From Bacillus sp. OV166 (GTDB lineage: Bacteria; Bacillota; Bacilli; Bacillales; Cytobacillaceae): a DNA stretch of 64,000 bases. Below are positions 7,812-15,261 of this stretch, piece by piece. Under the pieces are notes generated by a model. The model was not told the origin of the DNA. It searched no databases and saw only the letters and a list, made by a program, of their open reading frames with translations. Within the stretch, counting starts at the first letter, position 1. Every line of letters begins with the position of its first letter. Made by a program: the position numbers and the translations under genes. Location: positions 4,535,001-4,599,000 of the forward strand of contig NZ_FXWM01000001.1 in NCBI RefSeq assembly GCF_900177675.1, given 5' to 3'.

Positions 7812-9203
7812 TTAAAACTCGGCATTTCCTGTTGTTCTCGGGAATGGAATGACATCTCTAATATTAGTCATTCCAGTTAAGTACATAATTAACCGCTCAA
7901 AACCAATACCATAACCAGAATGTTTCGTACCACCATATTTTCTTAATTCAAGGTACCACCAATAATCTTCTTCATTCATACCAAGATCATTAATTTTACC
8001 AGCCAAAATTTCTTCGCGTTCTTCACGCTGGCTGCCGCCAATCAATTCACCAATTCCTGGCACAAGTAAATCAGTTGCCGCTACTGTTTTGTTGTCTTCA
8101 TTTAATCTCATATAGAAAGCTTTAATTTCTTTTGGATAGTCTGTTACAAATACTGGGCGTTTGAATACTGTTTCACTTAAATAACGTTCATGCTCGGTTT
8201 GCAGGTCAAGCCCCCACTCTACCGGATAGGCAAAAGTTTCTTCGGACTCCCTTAATATATCAATGGCTTCGGTATATGTCACACGGCCAAAGTCTGCTGT
8301 GTAAGCATTATTTAGACGATCCAATAAACCCTTTTCGATAAAGCTGTTAAAGAAATTCATTTCTTCAGGGGCTTGTTCAAGTACATAGCCTATCACAGAT
8401 TTTACCATTTCTTCAGCCAAGTCCATGATATCTGGAAGCTCAGCAAAGGCAAGTTCCGGTTCTACCATCCAAAATTCCGCTGCATGTCGTGCAGTGTTAG
8501 AGTTCTCTGCTCTAAAAGTTGGGCCGAAGGTATAGACATTCCGGAAAGCCAAGGCAAACGCCTCAGCCGAAAGCTGTCCGCTAACAGTCAAATTAGTTTC
8601 CTTGTTAAAGAAATCCTTGGTTAAATCTGTTTTGCCTTCTTCATTTTTTGGAGGATTGTCCATATCTAGTGTTGTCACTCGGAACATTTCTCCTGCACCT
8701 TCTGTATCACTGCCGGTAATAATTGGTGAGTGAACATAGACAAAACCTTTATCTTGGAAGAATTTATGCAATGCATAGGAAGCAAGTGATCTCACACGAA
8801 AAACAGCTGAAAACGTATTGGTTCTTGGTCTTAAATGGGAAATAGTTCTTAAATATTCAAACGAATGCTTTTTCTTTTGTAAGGGATAATCTACATTTGA
8901 CGAACCTTCAATCACGATATTAGTTGCTTTAATTTCAAAGGGCTGCTTCGCTTGAGGAGTATAAATAAAGTCTCCTTCAATCCTAATGGATGAACTAATT
9001 GGTAACTTTGCAATATCCTTAAAGTTCTCTAATTGCTCATCAAATACAATCTGTACCCCTTTAAAAAAGCTGCCATCATTTAATTCAATGAACCCAAAAG
9101 TTTTGGAGTCGCGAATCGTACGAATCCATCCAGATAACTGGACTTTTTGTTCAATGTAACTTTCCGTATTTCTGTACAAATCCTTGATTAAGGCCTGTTT
9201 CAT
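7812..9203 (-). CDS. asnS: Asparaginyl-tRNA synthetase
   Basis: The protein has 463 aa. The N-terminal OB-fold anticodon domain (residues about 15-100, VQLSGWIRTIRDSKTFGFIE) is followed by the class II catalytic core with motif 2 FRAENSNTARHAAEFWMVEPE-type sequence and motif 3 GIGFERLIMYLTG..NIRDVIPFPR. It charges tRNA-Asn with asparagine. The length is that of the longer AsnS type (about 465 aa, as in E. coli) and not the 430-aa enzyme of B. subtilis; some bacilli carry both. RBS TTTAGGAGG precedes ATG. Its leader contains a T-box-like terminator (separate entry). Confidence 0.95.
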   Translation of the reverse strand: MKQALIKDLYRNTESYIEQKVQLSGWIRTIRDSKTFGFIELNDGSFFKGVQIVFDEQLENFKDIAKLPISSSIRIEGDFIYTPQAKQPFEIKATNIVIEGSSNVDYPLQKKKHSFEYLRTISHLRPRTNTFSAVFRVRSLASYALHKFFQDKGFVYVHSPIITGSDTEGAGEMFRVTTLDMDNPPKNEEGKTDLTKDFFNKETNLTVSGQLSAEAFALAFRNVYTFGPTFRAENSNTARHAAEFWMVEPELAFAELPDIMDLAEEMVKSVIGYVLEQAPEEMNFFNSFIEKGLLDRLNNAYTADFGRVTYTEAIDILRESEETFAYPVEWGLDLQTEHERYLSETVFKRPVFVTDYPKEIKAFYMRLNEDNKTVAATDLLVPGIGELIGGSQREEREEILAGKINDLGMNEEDYWWYLELRKYGGTKHSGYGIGFERLIMYLTGMTNIRDVIPFPRTTGNAEF

Positions 9204-9236
9204 TGGTTTTCCTCCTAAATCTTATGTAAAAAAGTA

Positions 9237-9290
9237 AAAAACCTTCCATCCCTTTTGGGACGAAAGGTAAAATTCCACCGTACTATCATC
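9237..9290 (-). promoter_or_regulatory. T-box-like terminator in the asnS leader, without a visible aptamer
   Basis: On the minus strand the leader reads ACGGTGGAATTTTACC, then TTTCGTCCC AAAA GGGATGGAAGG and a T run. TTTCGTCCC...GGGATGGA is the classic end of a T-box terminator, and GGTGGAA resembles the start of the T-box sequence. The apparent transcript start near 9306 leaves about 100 bases, too short for stem I with a specifier loop. I read this as a truncated T-box leader; a plain terminator remains possible. Confidence 0.55.
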
Positions 9291-9312
9291 GTATTTCTTT
9301 TATCCCTTCAAT

Positions 9313-9342
9313 ATTATATAAAATACCATATCAAATAAGCAA
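9313..9342 (-). promoter_or_regulatory. Sigma-A promoter of asnS
   Basis: On the minus strand TTGCTT (9342-9337) and TATAAT (9318-9313) are 18 bp apart. It lies between the upstream hydrolase gene and the T-box-like terminator. Confidence 0.55.
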
Positions 9343-9378
9343 TTTTCAACAAAATTTCCGGTATGAAAGAGATTTATT

Positions 9379-10260
9379 TTAGTTTTTTGTAGATTCTTTT
9401 GAAAACGTGTCATTTTGAGCACAAAAATGGGCAGAAAGCCATTCTTGGCGGTCAAGTAAGGCTTCTTTGCAATTGGTAAATAGATGATCGGTATCATACC
9501 AGTTGATTCTTTTGGGAGAACTTGCAGCAGAATAAAAAGTCGCAGCATGGCCTCGTTCAATAAATTCGTCATTTTTGGCAAATTGGAAGAGTATTGATGC
9601 CGGCGCAGCATTTTTTACATAGTGGATGGCATCTAATTTTCTAAGACTTGAAATAAAATATTCAAATCTTTCAGGCGGTAAAAAGCTGCGAATGATGGCT
9701 GCGACTGGATGTTCACTAGTCAGTTGCCACTCTGAAGCCTCCCCATACCCTGATATTAAGACAAAAGTTTTAATGAGCGAATCAATTCCTGAAATTACCC
9801 CGCCCCAGGACGCTCCAAAACCATGGCCAACAAAAGCCATACGAGTTTCATCTACAATCGTTAGCTTACTAAGCAGTGTAACTCCCATTCTAATATCCAT
9901 AACAGTATGAATGTATTTTTGAATATCCGCTAAGGCTTCAATTTTTTTTGTGAATTTTTTTCTATCAAGATCATCCGTTAGACCTTCCCCACCGAAAAAC
10001 GGCACTTCAATTAGGAGTGAAATATAACCTTTTGTTGCAAGCAATTTTGCTTCATGAAAAAATGTTTTTCTATTTCCTTGACTAGGGTGCATAAAAATGA
10101 CAGCTGGAAATGGTCCTCCCTTGTTAGGAATAAAAAGAAAGGCAGGCACCTTCCTGTTGAAAGGGCTTTCATAATTAACATCATAAATAGAATAACCTTC
10201 TTTTGAAATAGATGACATCACCTCAAAACCTGCTCTTGTTTCTACTTCGTAATCAAACAT
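9379..10260 (-). CDS. Alpha/beta hydrolase of the dienelactone hydrolase type, nucleophile serine replaced
   Basis: The protein has 293 aa with an alpha/beta-hydrolase layout: PAVIFMHPSQG near residue 55 (oxyanion region), a nucleophile elbow GHGFGASWGG, FAKNDEF as the acid loop and DTDHLF with the histidine. In active relatives the elbow is G-x-S-x-G; here the central residue is Gly (codon GGT, one base from AGT Ser). The Asp and His are kept. It may be inactive as an esterase, or bind a ligand or partner. It has no signal peptide. RBS is weak (GGGGGCGG). It reads toward asnS, which has its own promoter. Confidence 0.75.
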   Translation of the reverse strand: MFDYEVETRAGFEVMSSISKEGYSIYDVNYESPFNRKVPAFLFIPNKGGPFPAVIFMHPSQGNRKTFFHEAKLLATKGYISLLIEVPFFGGEGLTDDLDRKKFTKKIEALADIQKYIHTVMDIRMGVTLLSKLTIVDETRMAFVGHGFGASWGGVISGIDSLIKTFVLISGYGEASEWQLTSEHPVAAIIRSFLPPERFEYFISSLRKLDAIHYVKNAAPASILFQFAKNDEFIERGHAATFYSAASSPKRINWYDTDHLFTNCKEALLDRQEWLSAHFCAQNDTFSKESTKN

Positions 10261-10460
10261 TCTTTACCGCCCCCGCGAAGATTCTTTTTAATAATTTATT
10301 TGAATTTTCAGATTAATAGAACACATAAAATCCATGAATCTCTTTTCCGTACAATCTTCCTTAAGTTTTTTAAAATTTTCAGAATAATAGCAGGAAAAAC
10401 GTTGCTTATCGTCGAAATAGTAAAAAAATGTTTATACTTGATTTAAGAGGAGTGTTTGAT

Positions 10461-10691
10461 GTGGACAAGATCACATGTATTGCCTACCTTTTATACAAGT
10501 CATCTACGAATCAAGGCATTAGAGAAAAAGCTATCCAATTATTGAATGGAGATGTGTCCATTCGTGATTTAAAAAGAAATATATCTATTCAAGCCAATCT
10601 GGTCATCGCTGAATCGTTATTGAAAAAAAATAAGATCGATAAAGATCAAGTTCAACTTTTTGCTGAGCAATTTATGTATCAAGAAATATAA
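10461..10691 (+). CDS. Small helical protein of unknown function (76 aa)
   Basis: The GTG at 10461 is the likely start because AAGAGGAG lies eight to ten bases upstream; an ATG at 10428 has no RBS. The protein (VDKITCIAYLLYKSS... to FAEQFMYQEI) looks all-helical and soluble with no cysteine motif or membrane segment. It stands alone between the divergent hydrolase and a convergent GNAT gene. I do not recognise the family. Confidence 0.6.
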   Translation: MDKITCIAYLLYKSSTNQGIREKAIQLLNGDVSIRDLKRNISIQANLVIAESLLKKNKIDKDQVQLFAEQFMYQEI

Positions 10692-10711
10692 TGAACTCTA
10701 GCTTGGGGTTT

Positions 10712-11173
10712 TTATCCAATTTGTTTTTCATAACATAAAATACCAGTTCCCTTTTGTGTTGTTGCAGTACTATAATAGATAAATCCTAATGATTCCCAAA
10801 AGCGTTGAGCCTTTTTATTTTCTTTTAAGATACCAATTCTAACACACTTCATACCTCGTTTAAGCATCTCATGTTCGTATACTGCAAAAGCTTGTGCACC
10901 GAAACCATAACCTTGATAATCACTATGAAGCAGTAAAAGACCAAGCCAGGGGTAATGGTCCTTCGGATTTTCTAATAAGTAGTCAATTATTCCAATATAG
11001 GTGTCATCGAGCTTTATAAATGCACTGTTAGTATTAGGATTTAAGAATTCTTCTTCCATGTCAGCAAGTGTTCTTGCCTCTTTGCCATTTTCAAAAATAT
11101 TATATTCTGGATTCGAGTTTATCATTTCGAGTGCAATAAACAATGTTTCTTTTGTTACCTCTTCAAAATGCAT
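10712..11173 (-). CDS. GNAT family N-acetyltransferase
   Basis: The protein has 153 aa with the acetyl-CoA fold: LGLLLLHSDYQGYGFGAQAF contains the Q/R-x-x-G-x-G/A pyrophosphate loop (YQGYGFG), followed by RIGILKENKKAQRFWESLGF, the usual C-terminal strand-helix pair with FWESLGF. It is expected to transfer an acetyl group to an amine or N-terminus; the acceptor is unknown. It is a single gene, convergent with the 76-aa ORF. The RBS (GGGAGG) is 11-12 bases upstream of ATG. Confidence 0.85.
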   Translation of the reverse strand: MHFEEVTKETLFIALEMINSNPEYNIFENGKEARTLADMEEEFLNPNTNSAFIKLDDTYIGIIDYLLENPKDHYPWLGLLLLHSDYQGYGFGAQAFAVYEHEMLKRGMKCVRIGILKENKKAQRFWESLGFIYYSTATTQKGTGILCYEKQIG

Positions 11174-11352
11174 TGAATTTATTTACCTCCCTATTGTTTT
11201 TATAAAACAATTATATCAAAACTAAAAGTTTTAGTAACATTTGTCGAAAAAATATCGTCATAATTATTTAAATAACTTAATACACTGAATCGTTGTGTAA
11301 TTTATGACTACACTTTTTACTAATAATTTAAACATAGAAATGGAGATTAATT

Positions 11353-11493
11353 ATGGTACAAGTAGAAGTAACAGTAACTTTCGAAGGAAAAAGCTATTTA
11401 ACGAATGTCATTGCTAATCGGGAAACATCCGATGATGAAATATTCCAACTTGCTTTAGAACAAGTTCAAAAACAATGGAAAAAAATAATATAG
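11353..11493 (+). CDS. BA3454-type small stress response protein (46 aa)
   Basis: ATG at 11353 follows ATGGAGATTAATT. The protein begins MVQVEVTVTFEGKSYLTNVI and ends LEQVQKQWKKII, with two strands and a helix. I recognise the pattern of the BA3454 family of short Bacillus proteins (VTV.Y.GK.Y.TNVIA ... I..LA.EQV.KQW). The family name comes from stress-induced expression in B. anthracis; its function is unknown. The gene is monocistronic with its own terminator. Confidence 0.75.
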   Translation: MVQVEVTVTFEGKSYLTNVIANRETSDDEIFQLALEQVQKQWKKII

Positions 11494-11498
11494 CAAAG

Positions 11499-11528
11499 AA
11501 CAGCTGGAATGGATTCGGCTGTTTTTTA
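11499..11528 (+). terminator. Terminator of the 46-aa gene
   Basis: AACAGC (11499-11504) pairs with GCTGTT (11518-11523) and a T run follows. Confidence 0.6.
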
Positions 11529-11592
11529 ATTTTTTCTAGTTAGGTTATGAATTTGGCGCAAATGCATAGTACTTTTGACATAGCCTAAACTT

Positions 11593-11637
11593 AAAGAAGC
11601 TGTGTGCTCAGGTCATCGAGACATACAGCTTCTTTTT
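11593..11637. terminator. Terminator downstream of helD
   Basis: AAAGAAGCTGT and ACAGCTTCTTT form an 11-bp stem a few bases beyond the helD stop; T runs allow use on either strand. Confidence 0.7.
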
Positions 11638-11639
11638 CA

Positions 11640-13982
11640 TTAGCATTTACTTGGTTTTACAAGTGTGTAGGTATCTTTAGGAGCAACTTCCATTAGCGGA
11701 CTAATCCCAGATGTTGCGTTCATGTGAAGTTCATGCATGGCCCTTGTGCAGACGGTATAAAATAATTTGCGTTCACTTTCTTTTTTATATTGAGAACAAT
11801 CGTACAAAATAACGGCGTCAAATTCAATTCCTTTCGCAAGATAGGAAGGAATAACGAGAATTCCTTTCTCATACGAAATCGTTCCTTTTTCAATTAGATG
11901 GAGCGATACCTCGTTCTTGAGCGCTTCAAAGGCCCTTTTGCTCTCATCGGCTGTCCTGCAGATTACAGCAATGGTCCGATGCCCATCATCTTGAAAATCT
12001 TTAATTGTTTTGATTATTGTTCGCGTAATTTCATCGGTTTCTATTTCAGTAACTAACGGCTTCCTGCCCGTGCGGTTAAAGGGTTCAATATTTTTTCCAC
12101 CCTCAATCAACGCACTGGTAAAGTTAACAATCTCTTTTGTCGATCGATAGGTTTTTGTAAGGACAAACGACTCTATTGTCTCTCCCGAGATATTTAGGTC
12201 AGATAAAACCGTTTCCGCACCAGTGGCACCAGAAAATATCGCTTGATTAAAATCACCGAGTAAAGTCATTTTGCTAAAAGGAAATAGCTTTTGTATAAAA
12301 GCAAACTGGAAGGGTGAGTAATCCTGTGCTTCATCAATAAAAATATGACGAATAGTAGATTTGGACTTACGACCTTCAATTAAATCCTGGAGATATACAT
12401 ATGGTGTGGCATCTTCATAAGGAATTTCCATATCCTTTAATTTCTTCACTGTCTTCCTGCAAATTTGGTCCCAATCAACAGGTAAGCGTTCATCCATATT
12501 TTCAGCTTGCTTAAAAAGCTGGTGATAAATCTTAGGTGAATCAATAAACCGCAAACTTTTTACTCGCGCAAATAATGGTCTGAACTTTTCTTTTATGACC
12601 ATTTCAGCAAGGAGTTTTTGCTCCTGCTCAAAATCATCAAATGTATTTTCCGAAAATTGATTTTTTTCCTGAAGTTTTTTGAAGGCCTCCATAAAGGCTT
12701 CTTTATCGAGAAATTGTACTTCTTCCTCCACCCAGCTTCTCGAACGCTCTTGTCTAACCTTCCGCTTTAAATCTCTTAAAAGCCATTCCTTTACAAGCTG
12801 CATACGGTTGGGTATGCTAAGGCTTTCTTCTAGTGAATAAAAATAATCATGGATCTCCTTTTTAGAAATCAATACATCTCCTCTAAATATTAAATCCCTA
12901 AAAATTAGACCCCTTTTCGTTAATCCATGCGCATATCGATCAATTATATTTTTATATTCAAGACTTGCTTTAAAACGAATTCCTTCAACTCTAAGTTTAT
13001 ATTCCTTTTCATCATCATTCTCACTTAACAAATATTCCATTTGCGTAAAGGCGTCTTCCACATTAAATTCTTTACCTAATCGAGAATGTAAATATTCCTG
13101 AAAGGTGGATTGCTGCATATTTTCTTCACCTAACTCTGGTAAAACCGTTGCTACATAGCTATTAAACAAAGGGTTAGGTGAAAAAAGCATAATATTTTCT
13201 GAATTCAATGTCCCTCGATAACGGTAGAGCAAGTAAGCAACCCGTTGCAGGGCAGCAGAAGTTTTTCCACTTCCTGCTACACCTTGGACGATCATAATTT
13301 TCGCCCGCTCATTGCGAATAATTTCATTTTGCTCTCGTTGAATAGTAGCAACAATGCTTTTCATTTTCGTACTCGCGTTGTTTCCAAGAACCTCCTGAAG
13401 CATTTCATCTCCAATGGTTACCCCTGTATCAAACATCCCTTTAATTTCTGAAGCCCTAATAATAAATTGACGTTTTAAGTTCATTTCCCCTTCAATCATT
13501 CCTTCAGGGGTTCTATATCTGGCAGGACCAGGTGAATAGTCATAATAAAGGCTAGATATAGGGGCACGCCAGTCATAAATCAAAAAATTTTCATCCTGTT
13601 CATCCATTAACGATGCAATTCCTAGGTATACCCGGTCCTCTGCTTCTTCCCCGTTTTCTAAAAAATCAATCCGTCCAAAGTATGGGGAATACTTTAATCT
13701 TGATAGTGTATTGAGATGTTTATCCAAATGTCTATGGGTCCGCTCACGTTCTGAGAGCAGTTCGGCCTGTTGTTTGATACTCGCTGCTGTTTCTATCATA
13801 TCATCAGGTTCATCCATATTGACGGTTACATCTTCCCAAAATTCTTTACGGATCTCGAGAACATCTGAACTTACCTTTCCAGCATTTAGCTTTAATTTAT
13901 TTATCTTTTTATCGATTTCATTTATAACCGTGGTCACTCTTCTTTGTTCCATTTTCAAACCTTTGCTCTGTAAATCGCTCAT
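11640..13982 (-). CDS. helD: RNA polymerase recycling motor HelD (UvrD-like helicase fold)
   Basis: The protein has 780 aa, close to B. subtilis HelD (774 aa). The N-terminal coiled-coil arm is at residues about 5-100. Walker A is VQGVAGSGKTSAALQR near residue 225; HIFIDEAQDYSPFQ is the DEXQ/Walker B motif; LTKTYRSTKEIVNFT and VIPSYLAKGIEFDAVILYD are superfamily 1 motifs IV-VI. HelD binds stalled RNA polymerase and releases it from DNA and nascent RNA using ATP. ATG at 13982 has GGGGAGTGG upstream; a longer frame starting at 14024 has no RBS. Confidence 0.9.
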   Translation of the reverse strand: MSDLQSKGLKMEQRRVTTVINEIDKKINKLKLNAGKVSSDVLEIRKEFWEDVTVNMDEPDDMIETAASIKQQAELLSERERTHRHLDKHLNTLSRLKYSPYFGRIDFLENGEEAEDRVYLGIASLMDEQDENFLIYDWRAPISSLYYDYSPGPARYRTPEGMIEGEMNLKRQFIIRASEIKGMFDTGVTIGDEMLQEVLGNNASTKMKSIVATIQREQNEIIRNERAKIMIVQGVAGSGKTSAALQRVAYLLYRYRGTLNSENIMLFSPNPLFNSYVATVLPELGEENMQQSTFQEYLHSRLGKEFNVEDAFTQMEYLLSENDDEKEYKLRVEGIRFKASLEYKNIIDRYAHGLTKRGLIFRDLIFRGDVLISKKEIHDYFYSLEESLSIPNRMQLVKEWLLRDLKRKVRQERSRSWVEEEVQFLDKEAFMEAFKKLQEKNQFSENTFDDFEQEQKLLAEMVIKEKFRPLFARVKSLRFIDSPKIYHQLFKQAENMDERLPVDWDQICRKTVKKLKDMEIPYEDATPYVYLQDLIEGRKSKSTIRHIFIDEAQDYSPFQFAFIQKLFPFSKMTLLGDFNQAIFSGATGAETVLSDLNISGETIESFVLTKTYRSTKEIVNFTSALIEGGKNIEPFNRTGRKPLVTEIETDEITRTIIKTIKDFQDDGHRTIAVICRTADESKRAFEALKNEVSLHLIEKGTISYEKGILVIPSYLAKGIEFDAVILYDCSQYKKESERKLFYTVCTRAMHELHMNATSGISPLMEVAPKDTYTLVKPSKC

Positions 13983-14017
13983 CAAACCACTCCCCAGATA
14001 AATGTATTGGTCATTTG

Positions 14018-14178
14018 TTGACAATCGAATAAAATTGTGTTAATGTTATAATAGGTAGTTTTTAATTAACTACATCATTAAATATTTATGCCAAATATCA
14101 TCTTATCATGCCCCTCCTACATTTTCAAGGAGATTTTTCTATGCCATTAACAAACGCCTTCAGGGGCGTTTTTTTTTA
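14018..14178 (+). ncRNA. Candidate small RNA or attenuated leader
   Basis: TTGACA lies at 14018 and TATAAT at 14047; the gap of 23 bp is long, although TAATGT at 14041 gives 17 bp. A terminator AAACGCC TTCAGG GGCGTTT with a T run ends at about 14178. In between, CCCCTCCT (14111-14118) is an unpaired-looking C-rich tract of the kind small RNAs use to block ribosome binding sites. CTCCT also pairs with AGGAG at 14128-14132, and GCCCCT with AGGGGC inside the terminator. The evidence is structural only. Confidence 0.4.
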
Positions 14179-14339
14179 TTGTCCTATCTTATTTTATGTA
14201 ATCCTCAATTTTCTTCCTATCCATCTTCCAGTGATCCGCAAACTTAAATACATTCTCTTTGAATTATTTAATTCGTCCAATCCTAAATACTTATATAGAT
14301 AGTATTGGAAAAAATTCAAAAAAAATTTATAAAATCTAA

Positions 14340-14403
14340 TTGACAATATGTTTGCTTACAACATATAATTTATCTTGAATTAAGTTATTTTGATTTCGAG
14401 ATA
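14340..14403 (+). promoter_or_regulatory. Sigma-A promoter and inverted repeat ahead of the YceI-type gene
   Basis: TTGACA (14340-14345) and TATAAT (14364-14369) are 18 bp apart. Immediately downstream, TATCTTGAATT (14371-14381) and ATTTCGAGATA (14393-14403) form an inverted repeat (9 of 11 matching) covering the expected transcription start. TATCTCGAA half-sites resemble those of the MarR-type repressor MhqR of Bacillus. The position suits a repressor; the identity is a guess. Confidence 0.6.
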
Positions 14404-14438
14404 AATAAATTAAACAAACATACTGGAGGAGAAATAAA

Positions 14439-14972
14439 ATGACAAAAACTAAATGGGCTCTTGATGCATCACACAGCAGTGTAGATTTTTCTGTTCGTCA
14501 CATGATGATCGCAAACGTGAAAGGAACTTTCAACAAGTTTGACGCAACGATTGATGCAGATCCAACCGATTTAACAACTGCAAGCATTGAATTTTCAGTT
14601 GATACTGCAAGTGTAGACACTCGAAATCAAGACCGTGATGGACACTTGGTTTCTGCAGATTTCTTTGATGTAGCTAATCACCCAACAATGACTTTCCGCT
14701 CTACTAAAATTGAAAAAACAGATGACGGCGAATACAATGTTACTGGTGATTTAACACTACGTGGTGTATCAAAACCTGAAACATTTGCAGTTACTTTCGA
14801 AGGTCAAGGAAAAGATCCATGGGGAAATGAAAAGGTTGGATTTAGTGCAGAAGGTACGATCAATCGTTCTGAGTATGGCCTAGTTTGGAATGCGGCACTT
14901 GAAACTGGCGGCGTCCTTGTTGCTGACAAAGTAAAAATCAACCTACAAATTCAAGGAGCTAAAGCTGAGTAA
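14439..14972 (+). CDS. YceI-like domain protein (polyisoprenoid-binding fold)
   Basis: The protein has 177 aa and consists of one YceI domain: KWALDASHSSVDFSVRHMMI at the start, VDTRNQDRDGHLVSADFFDV in the middle and GFSAEGTINRSEYGLVWN near the end. The fold is a lipocalin-like barrel that binds amphiphiles such as isoprenoids. No signal peptide is present, unlike E. coli YceI, so it should be cytoplasmic, as is usual in bacilli. RBS GGAGGAG precedes ATG. Its own strong promoter carries a possible repressor site, suggesting an inducible response to hydrophobic or electrophilic compounds. Confidence 0.9.
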   Translation: MTKTKWALDASHSSVDFSVRHMMIANVKGTFNKFDATIDADPTDLTTASIEFSVDTASVDTRNQDRDGHLVSADFFDVANHPTMTFRSTKIEKTDDGEYNVTGDLTLRGVSKPETFAVTFEGQGKDPWGNEKVGFSAEGTINRSEYGLVWNAALETGGVLVADKVKINLQIQGAKAE

Positions 14973-15003
14973 TTAATATAAATCAAACACATTAATTTAT
15001 TTC

Positions 15004-15041
15004 AGGCGTGAATTCACATCGAATTCACGCCTTATTTTTTT
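15004..15041 (+). terminator. Terminator of the YceI-type gene
   Basis: A perfect 12-bp stem AGGCGTGAATTC / GAATTCACGCCT with a five-base loop is followed by TATTTTTTT. Confidence 0.85.
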
Positions 15042-15261
15042 AATAGAATACACCCATTGTAAATTAAAAGATTAGTCTAGTCGGCTATTTTCATATATGA
15101 TATAAACTTTTTCAAAAAAATTAAAATCGCTGTCGAAAAAATAATTCAAAAGAACTATAACTTATCTGAATTAACAGAAAATTAAGGAAATAATCCTATT
15201 GTTTTATTTCAATTTTCGAAATATTATTTACTAGCAAGCCAAAAAAATTAGGGGGAGTTTT

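Larger units (their letters stand above)
13983..14438. other. 456-bp intergenic region between divergent helD and YceI-type gene
   Basis: It holds the helD upstream region, a candidate short plus-strand RNA ending at a terminator (14018-14178), a weak hydrophobic ORF (14141-14302) that runs through that terminator, and the YceI promoter and inverted repeat (14340-14403). Between 14180 and 14340 I see only AT-rich sequence. Confidence 0.6.

Noticed and set aside
10428..10460. ATG 10428 as start of the 76-aa protein
   Set aside because: The segment contains the RBS AAGAGGAG for GTG 10461.
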